Position numbers and translations under genes: made by a program. Below the pieces are notes generated by a model, which ran no database searches, was not told the DNA's origin, and saw only the letters and a list, made by a program, of their open reading frames with translations. 64,000 nt of DNA from Triatoma infestans (taxonomy: Eukaryota > Arthropoda > Insecta > Hemiptera > Reduviidae): positions 62,001 to 126,000 of the forward strand of contig JAAEAF010000406.1 in NCBI GenBank assembly GCA_011037195.1. Reading direction: 5' to 3'. Below, piece by piece: positions 44,955-54,586 of this stretch (position 1 is the stretch's first letter; the number at the start of each line of letters is the position of its first letter).

Positions 44955-45815
44955 ATGTGTTTTTCTCAAAAATGAAAAACCGTAGAATGTTCAAACTTGA
45001 TATTCCGTTTAGGTATCACCATAGGATCTGACAGTTACGTTATACGTCAAAATTCCTCAACCGGAAGTACCACTTTACTACTTGTTTTTTTTATATTTTT
45101 TTTTTTGGCAATTTTCACAAAAATGGCTCCAACGATTTTCTTAAAAACATGGTATATCAATTACACATACAATGAGCTACAACTTTTATTTGAAACATTG
45201 CTGTGGGAAAATTCAGTTAAGGGTATTTTTGGCGGAGGGGTGGGGTAACGGTTTTCTCTAAAGTGCTATTTCAGTTTATTAGTTAATTCTGTAATCTAAA
45301 TAATGTTAATTAGAATTAGATGAGTTGTAGAAATTCCGTGTTTGAAAAAATCTGATGACCGGAAGTGCGTTTACTTTACCACTTTACTAAATTATTTTTT
45401 CACTTTTTCGCGATTTTCTCAAACATAGCTCCGACGATTTTCTTGAAACTTCTTATAGAAACTTCTACTCATACAAAGATGTACAACTTTTTTGTAAAAC
45501 ATTTCTCTGGGAAAATTCATTTAAGAGCATTTTTAAGGAAGAGGGGAAGGGGTTATGTTTTTCTCTAAAGTGCTATCATAGTTGATTACACAATCCTATC
45601 ATTAATTACCAAACAAAATTAATTAGAAATAAATAGATTGCCAAAATTCCGAGTTTCAAGTTAACCAGAAGTGCGTTTTTATTGAACAGTTTTTTCAGTT
45701 TTGGCGAAATTCATTAAATTTGGTACACTAACTATAAAATTTGTCAATTATAATTTTGAGAACTGGAGTAAGAGAAAGTTGTGTGAGTGTTTCACACCAG
45801 ATTTTTTTTTTTTTT
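44774..45815 (+). mobile_element. HINE/DINE-1-like element, complete copy
   Basis: Head CTTTCTCTTACACCTAG, TTTTCACCGGAAATATCCG, microsatellite (TG)n(GTAT)n at 44909-44958, two modules, tail GGAGTAAGAGAAAG (45764-45777), hairpin GTGTGA/TCACAC (45780-45796) and a long T run. The 122-codon ORF at 44505-44873 crosses the junction of the two copies and is not a gene. Confidence 0.75.
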
Positions 45816-45884
45816 TAGTTAATCGAAATATCCTCAATAATGGCTCCAACAATTTTCTTTCAACTTCGAAAGAAGTTGAACAAT

Positions 45885-45887
<3 letters not shown>

Positions 45888-45927
<40 letters not shown>
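45888..45927. repeat. (AC)n microsatellite
   Basis: Uninterrupted AC repeats, ~20 units. Confidence 0.95.
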
Positions 45928-45930
<3 letters not shown>

Positions 45931-45994
45931 CAATTAGTCTTGAAAATGGTTTGGGACTGAGATAACGGCCGTAACCACTTTGGCTGACACTCGC

Positions 45995-46480
45995 CTGGGT
46001 GCCAGAACATGTGGAGTGTCTTCGGGTGGTCCAGAAGCCTGATTCAAACTTTTATCAAAGGTTGGATAGAAGAATAGGGCCTGCAATGGTGGGGAGAACA
46101 CCAGGACAGAGGCTGGCTGAATTCTTTTTTAAGAGACATTTGCCTAAATTCACCTGGGACCTACAGAACCAGAGCCGAAGGGATATAAGGTTAATAGTGG
46201 GTCTATTAACGGAGTATTGCAGCCTGAATAGGCACATGCTACTACTGAATAGACACTACTACTTTCAGACAAAGCGCTATGCCAATTCTCCGAGGCTGAG
46301 GGGGAAACCCTGGTACAAATCCCCTGTGAGTGTATCGTGCTGATAAGGACAAGGTTTTTTCAACTAGGAACAAGCATTTTCCCGTGAGCTTCATGACGGA
46401 ACCGCTTTCAGCTTTGCCTGATTAAAAGGGCGAAGCTGAAGGATGTGCTATAACCATGTAGTGTCAGTGTACGTCGCGGT
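45995..46480 (+). pseudogene. LINE C-terminal fragment (family A/C-like)
   Basis: Plus frame 45999-46343: DIRLIVGLLTEYCSLNRHM matches the LVGSLTGHCSLSRYL segment of other copies, preceded by PEHVE (RNase H PGH-like) and AEFFFKRHLPKFTWDL. The cysteine/histidine motif that should follow is lost to rearrangement (LLLNRHYYFQTK). Ends near TTTATCAATCAGTCAATG. Confidence 0.6.
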
Positions 46481-46499
46481 GGAACGAGCCTTGCCTCCC

Positions 46500-46960
46500 C
46501 TTTATCAATCAGTCAATGTACACACATCAATACGTATCACTTTTATTAGAAACATTTTCTAAATATTGATTTGGGGGGGGGGGTCAGGTGGAGAAATAGC
46601 ATTAAGCTTTCCTCTAAAGTACCACTTCAGTGCAGTGTGTGGTTCCAATGCCTACATAATATGAATTAGCGTCAGAAGTCTTGGTAGATTTCGAACTTTT
46701 GAAGAAAATTGGTTAACCACAGGTACGACTTTATAGATTAATTGATTTTTTTTAGTTTTTGGAATTTTATTGACGACTATAAAACGATTTCATATAATCT
46801 AGAAATGCTAACTGGATGGATAAAAACCTATTAATTCTATTTCATACATTTTTCCGAAAAAAATAAAATATTTTGGTTAATTCTGCAGATTTGGTGGCGT
46901 TAAAGTTCAAATTTGATATAGGTTTGTTCAATTTTAGTTGCACTTTTAGTTAATTTAATA
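46500..46960 (+). mobile_element. degenerate HINE copy
   Basis: CACTTTTATTAGAAACATTT, CCTCTAAAGTACCACTTCAG and GAAAATTGGTTAACCACAGG preserve module order. Termini not recognisable. Confidence 0.45.
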
Positions 46961-47025
46961 ACAATTGTATTTAATCACATCTATTATGTGCCTGGATAGT
47001 GTACACCACCTTTACATTTATGTTA

Positions 47026-48166
47026 TTTTTTTATTAATTTATTTAAGGTGCGTCAACATCTATGGTCTTTGGCGCCCAGAGCCTTCTCAGTGCACTTCCG
47101 GCCACCGGACAATGTTCTCTTATTACAGACAACACTGTCCATCAAGAGGATCCCCGTGTAAGTCTCGGGATAGAATAGGCCTACGGTATGCCCTGCCTGG
47201 CGTAGGAGGCGACTAAAAGGGAGACCTTGCACCGGACAAACCATATCTTCTAATAAGATATTTATGAATCCTTGTGTGGAAAGTAAAATCTAGTTGTGTC
47301 ACTCTTACTTCAACAACTAGAGACATTTTGGCGTAGTCTTGTGGCAAAGCCATCGCCCACCCTGCGGGGTGCAATCAGCTCAGGTTCTCCAGGTTGGGGA
47401 TTCTGTCCCCCAATCCATCCTGATCCTTTCCTCTTGCAGGGTTGCCTGCAAGTTACCTGGGTTACCAGGTAACCCCTGTGCTTGAGGCAATGGACGAGAA
47501 TCAGTAGATGGACATTAGATCCATCGGGCGTGCGATCAGTCACGCTAGCTCGTTAGAATTGAAATACTGAACTACGGGCGCAAGCTACTTGCAATTGAGG
47601 TAGGATTCGAAGTGGCCGTGGTTTAACCAATAACTCCAATGATCGAGGTTATGAGTTGAGCGGGAGGAGACTCGCAATATAAAATTAACCCCGGAGCCAG
47701 CCGGTTGCTGGAAGCGCATTTGCTGGGTGTGCGCGGTTCACCAGAGCCTGCTAGAGAATGCCTTCTCTAGCTTCTTGTAGTGCAGTGTGTCCACGCTGTG
47801 GGATCACTCTGCATACTGGTTGAGCGTGTCTCAACCTGCCCTTAAATGGGTCAAGCGGGGGAGTGCTTCGGCACTTCTGCTATGGTCGGGCATTGCACCA
47901 GAATTCCTTCCAGGGTGGTGACATCCCTTTCTTGTTAAACGATCTCGTTGCTTGCAACTGGGGACCGGTAAACCCGAAAGGGTATGTACGGTCTAGAAAG
48001 ATCCCCCGAAGTACTGGAGGACAAGGGGTATACGGGGAAGAATGTCCATCACCGGAGCTGTAGAGGCTCCTAGGAAGAAAAAAATCTAAGGGTAGCACAG
48101 TTGGACTCGAACCCGGGTCCTCCGCGTGGGAGTCCAGTACGCTAACCACTTAGCTATTCCCTTGCC
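47026..48166 (-). mobile_element. SINE family 1, split by the 0.9-kb element
   Basis: Minus strand head (GGCAAGGGAATAGCTAAGTGG region, GGGTTCGAGTCCAAC box B) at 48166-48043, remainder at 47144-47026 ending GACGCACCTTAAAT. The break point is at TGTCCATCA, duplicated on both sides (47136-47144, 48043-48051). Confidence 0.85.
47151..48042. mobile_element. 892-bp insertion element of unknown class, copy 2
   Basis: Starts TCCCCGTGTAAGTC, ends GGGGTATACGGGGAAGAA, colinear with copy 1 at 8581-9469 and in the same orientation relative to its host SINE. Contains the same TACGGTATGCC...GGCGACTAAAAGG segment and the same MPSLAS-CSAVCPRCGI reading that stops early. 9-bp target duplication TGTCCATCA. Confidence 0.75.
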
Positions 48167-51100
48167 TACATTTATGTTACAATAGTCGACTAAAATTTAA
48201 AGTCTCAAGAAAATTTGTAATTTTTTTTATATAATTTAATTATTAACAGTTGTATGAAAAAGTCCTTTGAGTTATACACATCATATTACTTTATAGTTTG
48301 GCCACTTGGACATAAGTGTTTTAACTCAGCTAGAGATTCTCGATAAGAAATTTTTATAGCAGCCTTTTTGTAATTATTTAAAAATTAATAAAATTGAAAA
48401 TCTAATACATTGCATTGTTTTTAATTGTTTTAATAATACCTTTTTCAAATCTATGAAGTTCTATCGTTTTAATAATGCGTTTTTTTACAGGGTTGTTCTA
48501 ATGTGCTTACTTCTATTCAGAAGCTTACCAACATGCTTATCGATCAATGAGGTAAGTGTTAAAAAAAAAAAAAAATACTTAAATTATGTTCAAAATTAAT
48601 TTCATTTTAAAATTTGTTCGCAGAGTATTTACCATTTATTTTTTCAGGGATATGTATTTTTGTAAGTTTCACAGAGATTGCTGTAATTGTAAATTTGTAG
48701 TAGTAATTTTAAGAATAAAATAAATAAATAATAAATCTGCTAAATTCCTCTTTGTCGCGGATGGAGTAGTATAGAACCCACGGTATTTACCGCGTAAGAT
48801 ATGATTCACTGTCATATGAGGCTGCTAAAGGAAAAAAAAAATCCTTCGAAATTCATAACTGTTCATACACGATCCCGAAACTATTTGCATTCCTAAAACT
48901 ATTCAATTTATCCTTTGAACCTTTCTATTCTCAGTGTAGTGGAATCAGGTGTATCGTATTGGATGTACCGGATGATCAGATCCCACCGTGATACCACCAG
49001 ATGTAGTGGAATCAATTGTCGTGATTCCTGAGGTATGAAGTTAGATGTCTTCAAGAGGGATTTATTAGGCGGAAGTTAGTTTAGAGAGTTAATGCTTGAA
49101 TTACTAACACTGAATTTATAAAAATAGAATAAATAATTTGAATGAGCGTAATGGTAACTACAATTAATATGATTTGATAAAAGTAAATAAATAATTTTAA
49201 GAGTTAAATAACAAATAATTTAAAATGATTATAATAAATAAACTAATATGCACAACTATGAAAATAATTATAAGTAAAACCTTGTATAGGGACGCGCTCG
49301 GAACTCAAGTATAACTGCTGCTGTAAAATGATACTGATATAAAGATGTGGCTACTCGTATAATGATGAATGATATAATGATCCCCTCTTCCAGTGAGCCG
49401 AAGTGTATATTAGTCTTACTCACACACTGTCAAGTGTGTAAGTAAGTTCTCACACTAAGACATCTCTAGTAGCATGCGACCTTGGTTAGGTCGGCGACCA
49501 GTGATTCAGGTCAGTGGCCAGATTTGGTCGCCCATCGGCGACTTTCAAAGACCAGATTGCTTTTGTTCAATAGACAGGGCTTTATCGGTGCTTGTCTTTG
49601 ATACCGTTGTATTGAAGAGGCAGCGGCCGGCTGTGGGGCCACTAGTTATAAATTATTCTTTCCTTTTGTTATATTTTGTGAAGGCTTTGACATTGCTATG
49701 TCATTACATCAGAGTTACCTTCACTGGAGAAACACATCAGCTTGCGCGAGGTCTCACGGGTTCAACCATTCTCATCAGTTAAATCACTGCAGGTGTATCC
49801 CTTGTATGCCCTACATACAACTAAAGGATTAAATGAAATAGAAATAATCCTTCTCACTCCCACGCAGGAGATAGACAAGATTCTAGATTAAAAATAAAAT
49901 TCCATTGTTCACGGTTGCTTTTATCGAATGAATAATTAAAAAATGGTTTTCTTATTTAATGATGCCATTTTTGTTTTCCATTTCTCTCTGTACAAAGTTT
50001 ACTACCCAAAGGATTTTGTTTATTACTTTGGAAAATTATGCACCACATTTCCCAACGCTTGTTTCGTTCTTATTTGTTGAAACCAAAGAATACCAATTTT
50101 TATAATGGTATGTAGTAATAGATGCGCTCTCAAAATCTTCATTAGCTCTCAAGTCAGTTTCCATTTAATTTCCTAACACTCATATTTTTGACAAAAGATT
50201 GTTGCGTCAAATGTTTGTTCTAATTTTTTATATGTTACCTTTTAGTGCATAAACCTAGCACTTATAAGTAGAATAAGTGAATTGTGAACAATTCTATAAT
50301 GTAAAAGTTTTTTTAAACAAATTTAATTAATTACTTTTCACTTTTCGTCTTATCGATTTTTCCTGTTTTAGGGAATGTTACTTCATTTTTGGATTCATTT
50401 TTCAATGAAATCCTAAAGGGCAATTTTTAGGATTTTAGAGCAGTTAAGGGTACTTCCAACTTAACATGATAGAGCCAACATGGAATATGGTGGCTGGGGA
50501 TATCCAAAGTCCTTTTCATGCAGTGGGTCTTCCTAGTTGTTGAATTTTTACATCCTATTTGTAGATGCCTCAGTGATTGGATAAAAGATAATTCCTACTG
50601 TATATCAGAGTGGAATCACCAGAAATTCTATACAACCATAATGATACCACATTAATGATTAAAATTATATTAGGACTGGCTCTGTTACCTTTGGTATCAC
50701 ACTTAGATAGACCCGGAGAGACGCACAATCGCTTAATTAAATTTATGATTTCCCTCATTAAAGGGAAAAACCATAACCTTTATTTATCGCACTTTATTTG
50801 CCACAAATTTCTCCTGGTATAACCCCCCTTTGGCATGTACCGCCGTCTATCTGAATTTTGGGTATTATTAGAAGTTTAACAACACACAATTAATGATTAC
50901 CAGACTTTGAGGTAAGGTCAAGTTCTCTAACTATCTCTACCTAGACTGGACATTAACGGACAGATTTTTAGCAGCCACTCAGTTAAGAATAAATCGAACT
51001 CATATTTAGCTGAAGCTTATACTGCCTTTGCTAATTCTCCCATTTATTTTGTAGGATTTCAGCAACGCCTTACGGAAAGCAAGGTAGTTAATAGCGAGAC

Positions 51101-51753
51101 TGGAGGCATAATCGTTAAATGCTTCATTATATATTTATTGTAGTACTTTAGGTTGTTATGTGTCTTAGCTGCTTGTATTTGCTGGACGCAGATACTTAAA
51201 TATTTAAATGAAATATTTGTCACAAGAAGGAATCGTAAAATTGTTTCTGAAGTCTCCAAAATCAACAAATTACATGAGTTTGATCAGAAAACATATGATT
51301 CTATTATTATTATTTTTTTTATATATTGTTACAACAACATTTCTTAGGCCATAAGTAAAACTTTATACTTCACAGCCTAAGGGCTGTATACATAGGCATA
51401 CACTATTATTTTCACTACATGAGGATTGGAAACGGAGGCTAGTAGCATTTTAGACATCTGAGGAGGTGACTGGAATGGTGTAGCTATTCTCTCCATGAAT
51501 AGGATACAAATTGCGAGACTTGGTTATTGACTGGACACGCTTGGATAGCCAATCATTTACACAAAATAGGCAGGATAATCTAGTCCCAAAGCTTCTCATA
51601 GTTCTGGGTGGGGGAGTCGCGACCAAGTTCATTTGAAACTGATAAATGTTAAAAATCTTTTCTTAGAATAACCGTCCCGTATACGATTCGATTCTTGTGT
51701 TTGTAGTTCGCAATATTTGGTGAGCGTAGTTCTTCATTGAGATAAAAATAAGC
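48167..51753. other. long stretch with no supported gene
   Basis: AT-rich, with a few HINE-like traces near 48180-48360. ORFs at 49474-49782 and 50570-50822 show no conserved family or codon signal. Confidence 0.45.
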
Positions 51754-53375
51754 AAATATGTGGATGGGTCCGCAATATTGGATAAGATCTGGTTTCTTAT
51801 CTGTCGAAGCATGCATATTGATTATGTTCCTGACCGGTTTCGGATTTTCATCTCATTTTGTGTAGCGAGTTCACTTCAATGTAATGTTTCTCTTACACTA
51901 CACTTGTTGGTTTGCTGGTTGTATATATATGTGGGGTGGTTATAAGATTATGTGTTAAACACACACACATAGTAACAGAACCTTGTAACCTCCCCACATC
52001 TATACAACCAACAAACTAACAAGTGTGAGTGTACAGAAACATTACGTTAAAGTGAACTCTCTACAAGAACTTGGTGGATTTGTTCTAACGATGGATGAAT
52101 TAGAATTAGAATTAGAATGATGCAGGGGAGACACAAACCCAGGCACTGCAGCCTCCCGTTGAGGCTTATTGTGCCAACCCCTCGAAACCTAGAAGAGGAA
52201 GCCCCCCTCTTCATGAGGCCCAGAACCTTCCCCACCAGTCCTTCTTCGAGTACGATTTCCTCCGGTCTCAGCGTGCCGAAGATCTCGTACCGCAATCTGC
52301 CGATTGCAATACAATCAAACAGCAGGTGAGAGGCCGTCTCCTCTTCCTCCCCCTGACACAGTCTGCACAAGGGCTCTACGTCCACTAATCCCACCTTGTG
52401 CAGACGTTTCTTGAACCTACCATGCCCAGTAAACAGGCCCGTTATCAGAGAAATCTGATACCTGCTTAGACCCAAGGTGTCTCTAGTTCTTCTTCTACAA
52501 AGCTCTGGCATGACAATTTTGCCGTGTTTTGCCCCAGTAATTAGCCAGAGACGATAATGCTCTCTCCCAGTCCATTCTCTCAGAGATGCCCTCGCTATGC
52601 TTTTGGCTATTCCCAAAACAGGTTCCTTCCCACAGAAGGGAGTATTCGCTCCCTCCCTAGCCAGTTGGTCGGCTATTTCGTTACCTTTAATCCCCTTATG
52701 CCCCGGCACCCATACTAGCCGAACTTAGTTGTGCCGGCATAATACCTCCAGGAGTCTCTACACTCCCTGACCAGGGAAGAGGCAATTCTGAATGCCCGAA
52801 GTGCATTCAGCGCAGCCTGGTTGTCCGAGAAGATGCATATCTCTCTATTCTTAGAGCCCATACACATATTCTCCTCAGCACAGATCTTTATTGCATAAAC
52901 TTCAGCCTGGAATACCGTGGAGTATCCACTTAGGAGCCTCGGAATGCGTACCTCCGGCTTAACTCCATATATTCCGGCTCATTTTGTACCGCAGGTCATT
53001 TTGGGCCCATCTGTGAACCAGGATTCCCCAGTTAGGCTCCGCTTTTCCCAACTGTTAGCCCATTCCGATCGTGACGTAAATATCACTGGGTAGGGGAGCT
53101 CAAAGTTGAATGTTGGACAGCACTTTTCCCCAGGCATCTTAAAGATAGGCAGGGTCAACCTTCTGTGTAATATCCAAATGTTAGGCTAGGGAGCTTCTTT
53201 GCTTCCACTGGCCATTGTTCATTAGTCAGTACGCGGTAGCCCTCGCCTCCGCTTGTATCAAAAGATGCAGCGGAGGCAACCCCAGCGGTATCTCCAGTGC
53301 AACCGACGATGGATAAAAATCTGTAACCGGACAGGAACCAAATGGATATGCATACTACGACGGATAAATTACTAG
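51754..53375. mobile_element. palindromic element FB-1, copy 3, split by a LINE
   Basis: Left arm ATGTGGATGGGTCCGCAATA...CACTTCAATGTAATGTTTC, centre near 51960 with its own hairpin (GGGTGG...), right arm AACATTACGTTAAAGTGAAC to 52096, resumed at 53315-53375 (ACAGGAACCAAATGGATATG, ACGACGGATAAATTACTAG). Confidence 0.75.
52097..53305 (-). pseudogene. 5'-truncated LINE (family D), RNase H and C-terminus
   Basis: Minus strand: WFTDGPKMTCGT, FQAEVYAIKICAEENMCM, FSDNQAALNALRAFRIASS (52780-53010), then after stops the ORF 52047-52709 with MPGHKGIKGNEIADQLAREG, LSRYQISLITGLFTGHGRF and CRLCQGEEEETASHLLFDC. The last ~20 residues of that ORF are the flanking palindrome. The 3' tail is an (ATTCTA)n repeat. 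Target duplication ACGATGGAT (52088-52096, 53306-53314). RNase H is broken by stops. Confidence 0.85.
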
Positions 53376-53731
53376 ATAAAAATTAATAGTTTAATTATAA
53401 GAAAACAAATTTCACATTGTTTCTTACCAATATTCTTTAATTATATGATGTTCTATAGTTTCAGAGATTACTTTAAATATAATTTTTCCTTTATGTTAGA
53501 CTGCTATAATCTTTGATTTAACAATACTAAATTTAACCTTTTCCACAAGGTGTAAACAATTATGTTAGAAATTCTACGTATGGAACTTAATTAATTTAAA
53601 GTTAGTTGTAAGAGAGGTACAATTTAGTTCCAAACAGCAATAATCGCTGCCTTCCTTACAATCTCCCAACACTTAAAAGTTGTCGGTTAGTTAATTGAAA
53701 TCCTGATTTAGAGAGTTCTATATCTCTCAAA

Positions 53732-53733
<2 letters not shown>
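53376..53733. other. AT-rich spacer
   Basis: Nothing supported. Confidence 0.35.
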
Positions 53734-53768
<35 letters not shown>

Positions 53769-53995
53769 GCGCATCAACTACTGTGGTTATTAGCGCCCCC
53801 CAAATCATTATTTACTTTCTCATACTTACGCCGCTCGATCTGGGATGACACATGCTGCTAACCTGGTTGGCTTCTTGCACAACACCTTGCTGAACAAGGC
53901 GGGGAAGAGTCCCAGGTTCTGAACCTTTCCACACATCCCCACTTATATCATCAATCTGGTCGACGAGGGGGAGTGTGGATTTATTGCTATGTCAT
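53734..53995 (-). mobile_element. SINE-like element with poly-A tail (minus)
   Basis: A run of 34 T (53734-53767) is followed on the plus strand by GGCGCATCAACTACTGTGG and TTAGCGCC, the same kind of 3' end as SINE family 1 (GGCGCGTCAACAT...). The rest (to ~53995) is GC-richer and does not match the family's tRNA head. Confidence 0.5.
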
Positions 53996-54137
53996 CCCTT
54001 TAATTGCCACAAGTAATTTGAATATAATTCACGACGAGTAAAGTACTTTGGGTTGCATCAATATTTTCATTCTTATTTTTATGCACACTTTAGCTACATA
54101 ATCTATTCCGAGGAGGCTATTTACTATAAAACTAGTT

Positions 54138-54175
54138 GGGGTGTGCAGTACTTTCAACAAATGTTCCTGCACCCC
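54138..54175 (-). promoter_or_regulatory. 3'-UTR hairpin, distal
   Basis: GGGGTG and CAG pair with CTG and CACCCC (2-nt bulge), loop begins GAAC and ends AGTA on the RNA strand. Fits the series at 54214, 54489 and 54535. Confidence 0.55.
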
Positions 54176-54213
54176 CTAAAATGAACTAATCCTAAATTGA
54201 ACTTAAACCTAGT

Positions 54214-54250
54214 GGGGTTGAAATACTTTTATAAAATTTCTTTCAACCCC
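54214..54250 (-). promoter_or_regulatory. 3'-UTR hairpin, 10-bp perfect stem
   Basis: GGGGTTGAAA pairs with TTTCAACCCC around a 17-nt AT-rich loop, GAAATTTTATAAAAGTA on the RNA strand. Confidence 0.65.
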
Positions 54251-54294
54251 AGGATAAAAAACCTAATCTATACATTTACACTAACATTCATGAA

Positions 54295-54474
54295 ATAAAT
54301 ACATTTACGCTAATAAATACATTCACGCCAATAAATACATTCACGCCAATAAATACATTCACGCCAATAAATACATTCACGCCAATAAATACATTCACAC
54401 CAATAAATATATTCACGCCAATAAATACATTCACACCAATAAATACATTCATACCAATAAATACATTCATCCTA
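54295..54474 (-). repeat. 18-bp minisatellite in the LINE 3' UTR
   Basis: About ten units of ATAAATACATTCACGCCA with small variants (CACACCA, CATACCA). On the minus strand the frame encodes repeats of VNVFIG, open only because 18 is divisible by 3. The truncated relative at 27700-28568 has a single TAATAAATACATACACACC in the corresponding place (27870-27893). Confidence 0.9.
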
Positions 54475-54488
54475 CACATTCGTACAAA

Positions 54489-54514
54489 GGGAAAGTACTC
54501 TATATTCCTTTCCC
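54489..54514 (-). promoter_or_regulatory. 3'-UTR hairpin, GAATATAGAGTA loop
   Basis: Perfect 7-bp stem GGGAAAG/CTTTCCC with a 12-nt loop. Confidence 0.7.
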
Positions 54515-54534
54515 CTAAAATAACTAACCTAGTT

Positions 54535-54562
54535 GGGTAAAGTACTCGATATTCCTTCACCC
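54535..54562 (-). promoter_or_regulatory. 3'-UTR hairpin, GAATATCGAGTA loop
   Basis: 8-bp stem GGGTGAAG/CTTTACCC on the RNA strand (one G-U pair), 12-nt loop. It is the first of the four, 25 nt after the ORF2 stop. Confidence 0.7.
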
Positions 54563-54586
54563 ATGTTTAATTAACCTAATACTAGC

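Noticed and set aside
49474..49782. 102-aa ORF
   Set aside because: No conserved motif, no start context or neighbours supporting a gene.
54123..54136. ACTATAAAACTAGT near the LINE 3' end and its exact inverse at 27712-27725 as a shared terminus
   Set aside because: Orientation is opposite relative to the two elements, so it does not align as a common 3' end; AT-rich coincidence is likely.
54288..54560. 90-aa ORF with VNVFIG repeats as a repeat protein; also considered as a CRISPR array
   Set aside because: It is an 18-bp minisatellite with no unique spacers, inside a LINE 3' UTR.
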